From assembly GCA_023251135.1 (NCBI GenBank), contig JAHEZJ010000033.1:1-55584 (forward strand): 55,584 nt of DNA, read 5' to 3'. Within the stretch, counting starts at the first letter, position 1. Each line of letters opens with the position of its first letter. Positions 7,273-16,288 of the stretch are shown here, in pieces. The notes beneath the pieces are model-generated. The model ran no database searches and was not told the DNA's origin. It worked only from the letters and a program-made list of their open reading frames with translations. Made by a program: the position numbers and the translations under genes. The DNA is from Flavobacterium sp. (lineage in GTDB: Bacteria; Bacteroidota; Bacteroidia; Flavobacteriales; Flavobacteriaceae).

Positions 7273-7791
7273 CTACAGTTCTTTTTCCATCTTATAATTA
7301 ATCAGTTCAACCCCCAATCTTAGATTTCGCTGTTCGACTATTGAGGTGAAACCGTTCTTTTCGAAAAAGGGTTTAGCGGTGATACTAATGTCAGAGGTTA
7401 TGATTTTTGAATGTTGTTTCTTCGCTTCACCTTCTAATTCGGTTAAGAGTGTATTGGCGATGCCCTGTCTTTGATAATCTTTGTGGATGTAGAAGAAATC
7501 AATATAATTTCCGTCCTTCAAAGTTCCAAAACCAACAATCTTGGACTCGATAATAACCAGTAAAACAATTTGTGTATGGATAACGGCTAACCAGCGCTCG
7601 GTATTTTGAACACCAGAAATCCAGGCCTCAATTTGTGCAGGATTGTAATCGTTCTTACAAACGGTTTGTATGGTTTCGGTATACAATTGCTGCATTTCCG
7701 GTAAATCTGAAATTGTTGCTTTTTTGAAAGTTGTCAAAGTATTGATTTTTAGTGTGATGCGTGTCTTGATAGTATCAAATGATACTATCAA
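7273..7791 (-). CDS. GNAT family N-acetyltransferase
   Basis: A GNAT-fold enzyme with the acetyl-CoA-binding Y-Q-R-Q-G-I-A motif (Q/R-x-x-G-x-A) and the preceding I-D-F-F-Y-I beta strand; the substrate is unknown. The start is uncertain. The frame opens with TTG at 7791 and has no ATG; the domain begins about 20 residues in, and a TTG at 7737 would fit it closely (154 residues). The SMR exporter gene lies 18 bp upstream on the same strand, so the two probably share an mRNA, as export and acetylation of one toxic compound might require. A 26-bp palindrome overlaps the 5' end. Confidence 0.85.
   Translation of the reverse strand: MIVSFDTIKTRITLKINTLTTFKKATISDLPEMQQLYTETIQTVCKNDYNPAQIEAWISGVQNTERWLAVIHTQIVLLVIIESKIVGFGTLKDGNYIDFFYIHKDYQRQGIANTLLTELEGEAKKQHSKIITSDISITAKPFFEKNGFTSIVEQRNLRLGVELINYKMEKEL
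7766..7791. repeat. Perfect 26-bp palindrome at the GNAT gene start
   Basis: TTGATAGTATCA and its exact reverse complement are separated by only two bases. It lies 18 bp after the SMR stop codon and covers the first possible start codon of the GNAT gene. It may be an operator, a processing hairpin or a translation control element. No T-run follows it. Confidence 0.85.
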
Positions 7792-7809
7792 TTATTGATT
7801 TAAAATGCC

Positions 7810-8142
7810 CTAATGTGCCGTTGTCTTCGAAAAAACATTAATTACAACAACACCAATTAAGATCAGAGCCAGTCCTATTATCGCCGGTAAATCAGGTATT
7901 TGTTTGAAGAAAATAGCACCAATAATGGTAATCAATACAATCCCGACTCCCGACCAAATGGCGTAGGCAATTCCAACCGGAATGGTTCTGATTGCAAAAC
8001 TTAAAAAGTAAAATGCACCGCAGTAGCCAATAATGGTTATAATGCTTGGAATCAGTTTTGTAAATTCTTCCGATTTTTTTAAAGCTGAAGTAGCAATGAT
8101 TTCAAACAGAATGGCAATTCCTAAAAAAAAGAAATTTTTCAT
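7810..8142 (-). CDS. Small multidrug resistance (SMR) family transporter
   Basis: A 110-residue inner-membrane protein with four hydrophobic helices. The essential Glu of the first helix (E14) is present in F-E-I-I-A-T-S-A-L-K, as is the conserved G-I-A-Y-A-I-W-S-G segment near residue 57. SMR proteins (EmrE, SugE/Gdx) exchange protons for cationic drugs or guanidinium; the sequence alone does not tell me which. It appears to be the first gene of a pair with a GNAT enzyme. Confidence 0.93.
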   Translation of the reverse strand: MKNFFFLGIAILFEIIATSALKKSEEFTKLIPSIITIIGYCGAFYFLSFAIRTIPVGIAYAIWSGVGIVLITIIGAIFFKQIPDLPAIIGLALILIGVVVINVFSKTTAH

Positions 8143-8173
8143 GCTTTTGTTATTTTTATAAAGTTAGTTGAAA

Positions 8174-9256
8174 TTATTTAAGATTATTTTGTCCCGCAGC
8201 AACAAGTATTAATTTATAACCGTTTTCGGTTCTTAAAAATTCAAGATGATCCTGTTTAAAGTCGGCTTTGTTTTTTGAATTAATGACTATGTTTTTAACA
8301 GGATACATCCATTCTTTAGCTTCATTGCAATTGTTGAAGTAAGTTGTATATTCATCTGTTTCAAAAATAAATGGATTAAGTCCGTCATTTGATACAAAAT
8401 AATCCGTTTTAGCGTTTTTTAATTCTTCAAGTTTTAACTTTAGATAAGTATAATTCTGATGGATAAAGGTAGCTTTGGGTTCACTTGTCCAGCCAGTTGG
8501 CTCTTTCCAGTAGGTGATTTTATCAAAGGAGTGCTGCTCTAAATTCTTTTTTGATAAATCAGAAAGTAAACTGTTTTTTAACCACAATTTAAATTCTTTC
8601 TCATAATTGATGAACGAATAATACTGACCGTCAACGCCGGGGAAATTTTCCCTTGTTTCGTCTTTACTTGGGGCTTTTGATTTTTCTAAAGAATAAAAAT
8701 TAAGTTCGTCATGATAGGCAAAATTCTCAATTAAGATTTTATTGTGGGTGTCAATCAGATATTCTTTTCCCCCGGACCAGCTAAAGTGTTCGTCGCCAAA
8801 TTTCTTTTTAACAGCACCTTTTAAGGCGATAATCATTCCGTTTCTGGCTTTGGTCAGGGCGCTATATTCCGCAGGGATTACAATTTTTCCGTCACCGTCA
8901 AACATTCCTGTTAAGTCTGTTTTAGGGTCTGTAAAACGAATAAAACCTTCGTTTTCGCAATCAGGACCATTGTCAAAAATATACAAACTGTCGCGTCCGA
9001 CTATTTTACCGGATTTGCTGAGATAATAACTCTTCCAGCTTTCACCAGTTTCTTCGGTTACGGCAATAATTTTGTCAAATTTACGGGCAGTAGTAAATCC
9101 CATAAACTTTGGCGGTATCTGAATAGTTCCGTTCAGGTCTTTAAATCCAATATGCGTAGTGTCTTTGTCCCAAAACGCAATCCAGCTGTCTTTGTTTTGA
9201 GCCAGTACAGCGTAATTAGTAAAGAAGAGCACATAAAGAAGGAGCAGACGTTTCAT
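8174..9256 (-). CDS. Exported WG-repeat-like protein
   Basis: The ATG at 9256 gives a 360-residue protein with a clean signal peptide (ending V-L-A-Q near residue 20); the longer frame to 9439 would bury it behind 61 unrelated residues and cross the divergent gene. The mature part begins with units resembling WG (KWG) repeats, such as I-G-F-K-D-L-N-G-T-I-Q-I-P-P-K-F and G-M-F-D-G-D-G-K-I-V-I-P-A-E-Y. WG proteins have no agreed function. It is divergent from the exported protein at 9354, with 97 bp between them. Confidence 0.75.
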   Translation of the reverse strand: MKRLLLLYVLFFTNYAVLAQNKDSWIAFWDKDTTHIGFKDLNGTIQIPPKFMGFTTARKFDKIIAVTEETGESWKSYYLSKSGKIVGRDSLYIFDNGPDCENEGFIRFTDPKTDLTGMFDGDGKIVIPAEYSALTKARNGMIIALKGAVKKKFGDEHFSWSGGKEYLIDTHNKILIENFAYHDELNFYSLEKSKAPSKDETRENFPGVDGQYYSFINYEKEFKLWLKNSLLSDLSKKNLEQHSFDKITYWKEPTGWTSEPKATFIHQNYTYLKLKLEELKNAKTDYFVSNDGLNPFIFETDEYTTYFNNCNEAKEWMYPVKNIVINSKNKADFKQDHLEFLRTENGYKLILVAAGQNNLK

Positions 9257-9353
9257 GAAAAGAAATTTACAGTAAAGATAAGGATAACGTTTTTGAAAAA
9301 AAGATATTGGTTTTTTGGAACAAAAAAATGTACTTTTCAAGAAAAATAAATAA

Positions 9354-11195
9354 ATGAATAGAATTGTATTGATTTTGATGAGCTTTAGTCTTTCTGTGTT
9401 TTCCCAAAAAAAGCAACCAAGTAAAGAGGAGAAAGACATGATTTATGAAGTTACGTATAATGTAAATAAAGAAATTTTTAAAGCTCCTAATTTTCCATTT
9501 AAAACAGTAAAGGGAAAAATGGATGAAATTCAAAAGAAAGCAATTCAATCTGCTGAAGTGATAAATTCTTCAATAGATACAATTATTTCAAGAGGAATTT
9601 TGAAATTGGAAAAATCTAGGTATGGATACGACCTGTTGTTTAATTCACGCTTTCCTTCCTATTTTAAAGAAAATGATGAACCTTCTATTGTAGATTTTCA
9701 CCCTGTAACGAGCAAGCTGTTTAATCTGAAAAAAGAGTTGATTGAAATTCAGCATGTTGGAGGAACTTCTTTTGGAAGCGAGTTTTTGTATAAATACAAG
9801 AACGGAAAAGAGGTTAATTTGAATTTTACGACGCTGCGCAAACAGGATCAGATCAACAATGCTATAGATTTTAAAAACAACAACGAACTTGATGAAATTA
9901 AAGGAAGTGTGGTTTACAATATTAAATTCATTACAGATTATGCTCAGGTAAAGCTTTCCCAAAAGGATATAGGAAGTAGGTTTAAGCTGAATAACATTGA
10001 GTACAATTTAGTAGATGTTATAAACAATGTAGTTTTGATAGAGGCCGTTGATCTGAATAGCGATCGAAAAAATAAGATGCGCATGATCAATTATGATGAG
10101 TTGGGCAATGTATTGGTCAGTTACAGCCACAATGAACTAGCAGAATTAAAGAAGAAAAATAAAAAAATCAATGATGAAAGGGCTGGTTTTGGTGATGTAA
10201 GAGGTAACATCAGTAAACGTGTTTTTGAGGCTTTTAAAGCTAATCCTACGATGAGTTTTGAAGAATTTAAAAAATTATTTTCGATAGACGATATAATAAA
10301 TGAAAAAAAGAACTACATCTTTATTCAGACTATTGCTCCAATTAAAAATGATTTTGTTCTTTTTGAACCTATTTATGGTATAGACAGGTCTTTTGAGATG
10401 GTTCCGAATCTGAAAGAGCCTGAACCAAAAAAAATGATGGCAGAAGATTACAATGCGCCACAATTATCTGCAGATTGGAATGAGAAACTATTCGGAAATA
10501 TTAAAGAATACACAGAGAACTTTTACTATGCAACAAAAAAGAACGGCAAGTATGTAAAAGGGAAAATGCAAAATTATACCACCTATAAAAAGAATTCGAA
10601 TGGGGAGTTTGTTGAAGATAAAATGTTTCCTAAAAAGTCTGATTTTCCGGAGAACAAGTACAATAGCTTAAAGCAAAAGATCGAATCAATAGGTTACGAT
10701 GATGATGAAAAGATTACCGGAAGAACGATTTATAGTTATGATGCAGGAAATAAATTATTGGAAGAGAAAAGTTATTTTTCGGATAATGATACTTTAAGAA
10801 GTTTAGTGAAGTATGTATATAATAAAAATCAAGTTGTAAAAACAAGCTTTTCTTATGATTATCAGGGAGGAGAAACGAAAATTTCAGAGTCTGAGGATGT
10901 GTTAGTGTATGATGAAAGAGGAAATCTTATAGAAGAACATTCGAAGAATAATAAAGAGGATTCTGTGTACTTGGATGAAATGGTAATTTATAGAAAATAC
11001 AACTCCGATAATAGAAGAATAGAAGAATCAAGTTCGGATACTTTTTTCGGGGATGGGAAAGTTAAGTTGAGTACAAAACTGGAATATCTTAAGATTGATA
11101 ATCAAAAAAACTGGACCGAAATGTTTATTGAGGGAGGCTTAAGTTCAGAAAAACCAGAAGCTAATTTTGTTGAGCGAGTTTTTGTCTATGAATAA
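9354..11195 (+). CDS. Exported protein of unknown function with YD-like C-terminal units
   Basis: A 613-residue protein with a signal peptide (1-18, ending F-S-Q). I do not recognise the N-terminal 400 residues, which are mixed alpha/beta and Lys/Asn-rich. Residues about 440-600 hold repeated beta-hairpin units such as Y-S-Y-D-A-G-N-K-L and V-Y-D-E-R-G-N-L-I-E, like the YD/RHS-type repeats often seen in secreted Bacteroidetes proteins. No lipobox or T9SS C-terminal domain is visible, so a periplasmic location is likely. Its divergent neighbour is also exported, but no shared role can be stated. Confidence 0.75.
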   Translation: MNRIVLILMSFSLSVFSQKKQPSKEEKDMIYEVTYNVNKEIFKAPNFPFKTVKGKMDEIQKKAIQSAEVINSSIDTIISRGILKLEKSRYGYDLLFNSRFPSYFKENDEPSIVDFHPVTSKLFNLKKELIEIQHVGGTSFGSEFLYKYKNGKEVNLNFTTLRKQDQINNAIDFKNNNELDEIKGSVVYNIKFITDYAQVKLSQKDIGSRFKLNNIEYNLVDVINNVVLIEAVDLNSDRKNKMRMINYDELGNVLVSYSHNELAELKKKNKKINDERAGFGDVRGNISKRVFEAFKANPTMSFEEFKKLFSIDDIINEKKNYIFIQTIAPIKNDFVLFEPIYGIDRSFEMVPNLKEPEPKKMMAEDYNAPQLSADWNEKLFGNIKEYTENFYYATKKNGKYVKGKMQNYTTYKKNSNGEFVEDKMFPKKSDFPENKYNSLKQKIESIGYDDDEKITGRTIYSYDAGNKLLEEKSYFSDNDTLRSLVKYVYNKNQVVKTSFSYDYQGGETKISESEDVLVYDERGNLIEEHSKNNKEDSVYLDEMVIYRKYNSDNRRIEESSSDTFFGDGKVKLSTKLEYLKIDNQKNWTEMFIEGGLSSEKPEANFVERVFVYE

Positions 11196-11213
11196 GAAGA
11201 GATACTAAAAATA

Positions 11214-11245
11214 AAACCCGACAGTTTTTAAAAACTGTCGGGTTT
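11214..11245. terminator. Bidirectional rho-independent terminator
   Basis: A perfect 32-bp palindrome (16-bp arms AAACCCGACAGTTTTT and its reverse complement) lies between two convergent genes. A-run and T-run flank the GC stem, so it can end transcription on both strands. Confidence 0.92.
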
Positions 11246-11270
11246 GAAAGATAGTAATATTTTAATTCTC

Positions 11271-13589
11271 CTAAGGATTAAGCGACAATCCGACACTGAA
11301 AAACAATCTGACTTTATCGATATTATTGATCCATGAAGTGTCGAAATGAATTGGGCCTAAAATGGACTGATAGGAGATAGCAGCTCCTCCAGATATCAGA
11401 AGACTGGTATTGAAATTATCATCCCATTTTCCTTTTGGCTTAAACACATTGTCGCGGAAATCGCGAAAAGTGTCAAAACCTACAGAGGCAATATTAACAT
11501 GAGGGGTCAGATAGATTTTTCCGGTAATGTTTATTTGCGATCCGAGTTTAAGCCCCATATATTGTGTAACATTGAGTTCGTCTTCATGCAAACCCGGGAA
11601 TGAAAAGCGGTTGCTGCCAGAACTTGGGATAATGCCACCCAGAAAATATTTTGCTGCATAACCAAAATCTGTAAACGGCAGTTGATGGTCTTTAAGTTTA
11701 TCCTGAAAAATAAAATAGGCATCAAATCCTATGATTCCCGTAATTTTCTTTTTTAGGGATATTCTCTTTTCATAGCTAAAACCAAATTTTGTGTAGTCGT
11801 TTGTTGCCCCCGAAACACGCGTAAAATCCTCATCGGAAAAGGAGGCATTGATATCGGTAAGAAAGGATCGCGCAATATTTGATTTTATAATGGTTCCGTT
11901 TGTAGCAAAGAAAACTTTATCCATATCATTATAGGAATAATGCATGTTGAATTCGATGTTGTTAAAGTTGTAGCTTTTTAGTGAAATGGTGTTCGGACCG
12001 TATTCCCGATCATATTTTGGTTTTAAATTGGTGTAATTATAGTTTAAGCCAAAGCCAAAATAGCTTTTCAGCGAATTTAAATTTCGGTTGATCTCACTGC
12101 TAAATTCAAATGCGTTATAAAGAATATTGTCTGAGGCCCTGCCATTGATGTAAATTTCTTGTTTTAGGAGAGCTCCGTAAAGTTCAGTTCCCCACCACCA
12201 TTCTCTGCGTCCTCCAAAATTTTTCTGAAAATTGATTCTGGCTTTTGGCTGTTCCGCAATATCGGCAGTTACCAAAAGACGAGAGGCATCTGCAAGAATA
12301 TTTCTGGCGGTGTAATTAAAAATAATACCAACCCCTCTATAGGTGTCATAGTGTACGGAGGTGTTCAGCTGGTTTTTGGCACGCTCAAATCCAAATAAGG
12401 TGATCCCCGTTTTGTTACCGTCTTTAACGAAATAGCTATAGCCAATTTCATCAAAAAGATTGGTTCCCATAGCTCTGTTTATACCTGAGATTAAATCTTT
12501 GGAGGTATATTTTACATGAGGTCTAAGATTGGCTCTTCCAACGACCAGAGGCAGATTTTCGGGGCTTATTTTTTTATAAACGATGGAGTCAAGAACAAAT
12601 TCTTTGGGCATATACGGCAATTTGTGCGTTCGTTGCTGAAATCCCTTTAACTTTTCCGACAAAGCAATTAAAGCCGGAAGATTGTGATTTGCGGCTACTT
12701 TACCGTCTTTGTAGATTTCGTTACTGGCTGCAAAGTCGGCTGTTGAGAAGCGCAGGTTGGGCATATGATCGACTAATATGGTACACAGATCACGGTTTGC
12801 CGGGTTTTTAACATTACTCGGAAACATACTGGTCTGCATTAATATCATCATAATATTATTTAGTTTGCCCATTGGCTGCATTCCTCCACCTACATCACTG
12901 CCAATAATAATGTCGGCACCCATTTGTTTGGCAACATCAGTTGGGAAATTATTTAATACACCTCCATCTACTAATACCGTTTTTTCATAAGGTACTGGCT
13001 TGAAAATAGCAGGTAAAGACATACTGGCGCGCATGGCGTAGGCTAAATTCCCTTTGCTTAAAATAACTTCTTTGCCTTCAACCAGGTCGGTAGCCATCGC
13101 TCTAAAGGGTATCGGGAGACTGTCAAAATCTTTAACATTATAGACCGGAAAGGTTAATTCGGAAAGAGATTCTCTAAGATTTTGATCGTTTAAAAGCGAA
13201 CCTACACTATTGAGCTTTCCGTCTTTAATGCCTATTCCGACCAAATATCTTTGGAATTCTCTTTTTTCTTCGGCACTTACCGATTGCAACGATTGACCTC
13301 CGCCAAGGAGTTTATCCCAATAAATATTCTTGGTGATTTTTTCGATACTATCGCCCGAATATCCCATGGCATATAAACCGCCAATGATACTGCCCATACT
13401 GTTTCCAACAATAAGATCCGGAACAATATGCAGGGAATCCAGTTTTTGCAAAAGCGGAATATGTGCAATTCCTTTTGCTCCACCACCGCTTAGTACTAAA
13501 ACGACTTTAGGTTTTTTTTCCTGCGAAAAAAGAATGCCCGGAAGACATACTAGAAACAAGAAGATCAATAAAAGATATTTTTTTTTCAA
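11271..13589 (-). CDS. Patatin-like phospholipase with POTRA and Omp85 barrel
   Basis: The 772-residue protein has a signal peptide (1-22), a patatin domain (about 28-300), a POTRA-like segment (about 325-390) and a C-terminal 16-strand-type barrel related to the Omp85/surface antigen family. The catalytic features are present: the oxyanion G-G-G-A-K-G (35-40), nucleophile S64 in G-N-S-M-G, and the dyad D208 in D-G-G. This layout resembles type Vd proteins (PlpD, FplA), in which the barrel anchors a lipase domain at the outer membrane. The best start is TTG at 13589; no in-frame ATG lies near it upstream. Confidence 0.9.
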   Translation of the reverse strand: MKKKYLLLIFLFLVCLPGILFSQEKKPKVVLVLSGGGAKGIAHIPLLQKLDSLHIVPDLIVGNSMGSIIGGLYAMGYSGDSIEKITKNIYWDKLLGGGQSLQSVSAEEKREFQRYLVGIGIKDGKLNSVGSLLNDQNLRESLSELTFPVYNVKDFDSLPIPFRAMATDLVEGKEVILSKGNLAYAMRASMSLPAIFKPVPYEKTVLVDGGVLNNFPTDVAKQMGADIIIGSDVGGGMQPMGKLNNIMMILMQTSMFPSNVKNPANRDLCTILVDHMPNLRFSTADFAASNEIYKDGKVAANHNLPALIALSEKLKGFQQRTHKLPYMPKEFVLDSIVYKKISPENLPLVVGRANLRPHVKYTSKDLISGINRAMGTNLFDEIGYSYFVKDGNKTGITLFGFERAKNQLNTSVHYDTYRGVGIIFNYTARNILADASRLLVTADIAEQPKARINFQKNFGGRREWWWGTELYGALLKQEIYINGRASDNILYNAFEFSSEINRNLNSLKSYFGFGLNYNYTNLKPKYDREYGPNTISLKSYNFNNIEFNMHYSYNDMDKVFFATNGTIIKSNIARSFLTDINASFSDEDFTRVSGATNDYTKFGFSYEKRISLKKKITGIIGFDAYFIFQDKLKDHQLPFTDFGYAAKYFLGGIIPSSGSNRFSFPGLHEDELNVTQYMGLKLGSQINITGKIYLTPHVNIASVGFDTFRDFRDNVFKPKGKWDDNFNTSLLISGGAAISYQSILGPIHFDTSWINNIDKVRLFFSVGLSLNP

Positions 13590-13736
13590 GAGCAGGGTGT
13601 TTATGTAGTTGAGAAGTAGTGACTTATTTGAATTCTTAAAATTAAAAAGTTATTCTGAAAAAAAACTTTTTTTGGCAGAAATCTTTTGTCTCCTAAGAAA
13701 TAGGTCTCGTTTATTCATGAAAAGCTATTAAAAACA

Positions 13737-13775
13737 AAATCCGACCCGTTTTTAAAAACCGGTCGGATTTGAAAG
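13737..13775 (-). terminator. Terminator downstream of ahcY
   Basis: A 17-bp stem with one mismatch (AAATCCGACCCGTTTTT and its near-complement, 13737-13770) lies 53 bp after the ahcY stop codon. It closely resembles the terminator at 11214-11245. The space from here to 13590 holds no gene I can see and should contain the patatin promoter. Confidence 0.85.
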
Positions 13776-13822
13776 ATATAATCGAAGAAATCTAAAATCA
13801 GAAATCTTTGATCTAAAATTAT

Positions 13823-15139
13823 TTAGTATCTGTAGTATTCTGGTTTGAATGGACCTTGAACTTCAACACCAATATAAGCAGCCTGATCTTCGCGAAGAAC
13901 TTCAAGCTCAACGCCTAATTTAGCTAAGTGTAAAGCAGCCACTTTTTCATCTAAATGTTTTGGCAACATATAAACGTCATTGTTGTAAGCAGCACTGTTG
14001 TTCCATAATTCGATTTGAGCCAAAGTCTGGTTTGTAAATGAGTTACTCATTACAAAACTTGGGTGACCTGTAGCACAACCAAGGTTTACTAAACGACCTT
14101 CAGCCAAAATGATGATATCTTTTCCGGCGATAGTGTATTTGTCAACTTGTGGTTTGATTTCGATTTTAGAAGCACCGTGGTTTTTGTTCAACCAGGCCAT
14201 GTCAATTTCGTTATCAAAGTGTCCGATGTTACAAACAACAGTTTTGTCTTTCATTTGCTCGAAGTGCTCTCCAAGAACGATATCTTTGTTTCCTGTAGTA
14301 GTAATGATGATATCAGCATTAGCAATTACAGTGTTTAATTTTTTAACTTCATAACCGTCCATTGCAGCTTGTAAAGCACAAATCGGGTCAATTTCAGTAA
14401 CCGTTACGATAGATCCTGCACCTCTGAAAGAAGCAGCAGTTCCTTTTCCAACATCACCGTATCCGCAAACTACCACTCTTTTTCCAGCTAACATTAAGTC
14501 AGTTGCACGACGAACAGCATCAACCGCAGATTCTTTACAACCGTATTTGTTATCAAATTTAGATTTAGTAACAGAGTCATTAATGTTAATTGCAGGCATT
14601 GGTAAAGTTCCGGCTTTTACTCTTTCGTAAAGTCTGTGAACACCAGTTGTAGTTTCTTCAGATAATCCTTTAATTCCAGGAACCAATTCAGGGAAACGGT
14701 CAATAACCATATTCGTTAAATCTCCACCATCATCAAGAATCATGTTCAATGGTCTTCTGTCTTCACCAAAGAATAAAGTTTGCTCAATACACCAGTCAAA
14801 TGATTGCTCATCAAGACCTTTCCATGCATAAACCTGAATTCCGGCAGCAGCAATAGCAGCAGCAGCCTGATCCTGAGTAGAGAAAATGTTACAAGATGAC
14901 CAGGTAACTTCAGCACCAAGAGCAATTAAAGTTTCGATCAAAACAGCAGTTTGAATCGTCATGTGCAAACATCCAGCAATACGAGCACCTTTTAAAGGTT
15001 GTTCGTCTTTATATTCAGCACGAAGCGCCATTAAACCTGGCATTTCTGCTTCAGCTAATTCAATTTCTTTTCTTCCCCAAGCCGCTAGAGAGATGTCTTT
15101 TACTTTGAAAGCCACAAAAGGCGTAGTTGTAGTACTCAT
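13823..15139 (-). CDS. ahcY: Adenosylhomocysteinase
   Basis: A 438-residue cytosolic enzyme that splits S-adenosylhomocysteine into adenosine and homocysteine, keeping methylation reactions running. The sequence aligns along its full length with the family: the early H-M-T-I-Q-T segment, the T-T-T-G-V-H-R substrate region, the NAD-binding G-Y-G-D-V-G-K-G motif (about residue 225-232), and the conserved C-terminal K-P-E-Y-Y-R-Y. It is a single-gene unit with its own terminator and a -7 element upstream. Confidence 0.98.
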   Translation of the reverse strand: MSTTTTPFVAFKVKDISLAAWGRKEIELAEAEMPGLMALRAEYKDEQPLKGARIAGCLHMTIQTAVLIETLIALGAEVTWSSCNIFSTQDQAAAAIAAAGIQVYAWKGLDEQSFDWCIEQTLFFGEDRRPLNMILDDGGDLTNMVIDRFPELVPGIKGLSEETTTGVHRLYERVKAGTLPMPAININDSVTKSKFDNKYGCKESAVDAVRRATDLMLAGKRVVVCGYGDVGKGTAASFRGAGSIVTVTEIDPICALQAAMDGYEVKKLNTVIANADIIITTTGNKDIVLGEHFEQMKDKTVVCNIGHFDNEIDMAWLNKNHGASKIEIKPQVDKYTIAGKDIIILAEGRLVNLGCATGHPSFVMSNSFTNQTLAQIELWNNSAAYNNDVYMLPKHLDEKVAALHLAKLGVELEVLREDQAAYIGVEVQGPFKPEYYRY

Positions 15140-15170
15140 TTATAGTATATTTGTAATTGTAAAATTTTTG

Positions 15171-15178
15171 CAAATTTA
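15171..15178 (-). promoter_or_regulatory. -7 promoter element of ahcY
   Basis: TAAATTTG on the minus strand matches the Bacteroidetes TAnnTTTG consensus exactly, 32 bp before the ahcY start. No clear TTTG lies at the usual distance upstream. Confidence 0.55.
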
Positions 15179-15300
15179 CGGAATAGCTTTTTAATTTTGA
15201 CTACTTTCTGTCAGATTTGTGAAATGTTTAATTTCTTAATCTTTAGAATATTAGTGGATTACTGTTGCTGTCCTATTGAGCATAGTCAAAATAAGAAGCT

Positions 15301-15370
15301 AATCCTGCTGTCCACTATATCTTTTGCGGCGAACCCCGCCACAAAAGGATGCCGTTTCCATCAGGGCTAA
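15301..15370. repeat. Probable dispersed palindromic element
   Basis: The core is a stem with CTTTTG (15321-15326) pairing with CAAAAG (15342-15347), enclosing GGCG/CGCC, flanked by GC-richer sequence that differs from the surroundings. The phrase resembles intergenic elements I associate with Flavobacterium genomes; this is recollection and no copy count is available here. Confidence 0.5.
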
Positions 15371-15470
15371 AAGACGAGACGTTAAATAAGAAATTTCGTT
15401 TTCAAATCAGGGAAACAACTCATAACTAAAAACTCATAATTCATAATTCATAACTCATAATTAAAAAAGA

Positions 15471-16157
15471 ATGCCTCTATTTCAAACCATACAATTCAAC
15501 GAAACGACTAAAATCTTAGTTTGGCACATAACCGAATCATTTGAGGAGTTAGTGAGCCAAGTAGTTTTGAAAGAAAAAACACAGTTAAGGTTGGACGGAA
15601 TGAAATCTCAAATGCACCAGCGTGCCTTTTTGAGTGTTCGCATGCTCATTCAGGAAATGGGTTTTACAGATCATGATTTGCACTATGACGAATTTGGGAA
15701 ACCGTATTTTAATGGTCACACTTATATTTCGATCACACATTCGCATGATTTTGCAGCCATTATAATCAGCGATGAAACAGTAGGAATCGACATGGAATTG
15801 CAACGCGAAAAAATTCTTCGAATCGCCGACAAGTTTGTAGAGACCGAAAACAGTTATTTAAACACCCAAGATACCCCCGACTACATCCGCGAACTGACGA
15901 TAATCTGGGGAGCCAAAGAAGCTATTTTTAAAATCAGAAACGAAAAAGGAATCAGTTTTAAAGATCATATCAGCGTAAATGCATTTTCGTTAGCTAAAAA
16001 CCAAACGGAGGCGAGTCTCCATTTTAATGATCTGGTACTGGATTTTGATGTGCATTATAAAGAAATTAAATCAGACAGCACAGGGCAAAACTTTACTTTG
16101 GTTTATGCTTTTGAAAAACAAAATTCCAATAAAAAAAATCCAAATTCCAAGGTTTAG
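15471..16157 (+). CDS. 4'-phosphopantetheinyl transferase superfamily protein
   Basis: A 228-residue enzyme of the Sfp type (ACPS superfamily). Motifs are V-G-I-D107-M-E109 for metal binding and W146-G-A-K-E150-A for catalysis, in the usual order. It transfers phosphopantetheine from CoA to a carrier protein; with no synthase cluster nearby, a housekeeping or general carrier role is likely. The last dozen residues (Gln/Asn/Lys-rich) are encoded by an AAATTCCAA-type word repeat that continues outside genes elsewhere, so the C-terminus is probably a recent add-on. Confidence 0.88.
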   Translation: MPLFQTIQFNETTKILVWHITESFEELVSQVVLKEKTQLRLDGMKSQMHQRAFLSVRMLIQEMGFTDHDLHYDEFGKPYFNGHTYISITHSHDFAAIIISDETVGIDMELQREKILRIADKFVETENSYLNTQDTPDYIRELTIIWGAKEAIFKIRNEKGISFKDHISVNAFSLAKNQTEASLHFNDLVLDFDVHYKEIKSDSTGQNFTLVYAFEKQNSNKKNPNSKV

Positions 16158-16159
16158 TC

Positions 16160-16265
16160 TTGTCATTTCGACTGAAAGGAGAAATCACACAAGAAACTCC
16201 GCCAACAAAATCGCCAATCTTTGTCGGGCATCCGGTGTGATTTCTCCCTGCGGTCGAAATGACAA
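16160..16265. repeat. Long imperfect inverted repeat between convergent genes
   Basis: The 31-nt arms (16160-16190 and 16235-16265) are reverse complements with few mismatches: TTGTCATTTCGAC and GAGAAATCACAC find partners in GTGTGATTTCTC and GTCGAAATGACAA. The 44-nt loop is GC-richer. It lies just after the transferase stop codon and 23 bp before the globin stop codon, so it can act as a bidirectional terminator. The sequence is of a dispersed-repeat type. Confidence 0.85.
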
Positions 16266-16288
16266 ACGATATGTTTTAGTATTTAGAA

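Larger units (their letters stand above)
15140..15470. other. 331-bp divergent spacer with repeat elements
   Basis: Beside the ahcY -7 element, the spacer holds a hairpin element at 15301-15370 and, at 15419-15463, tandem CATAATT/CATAACT words next to the start of the phosphopantetheinyl transferase gene. No ORF is supported. Confidence 0.6.
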
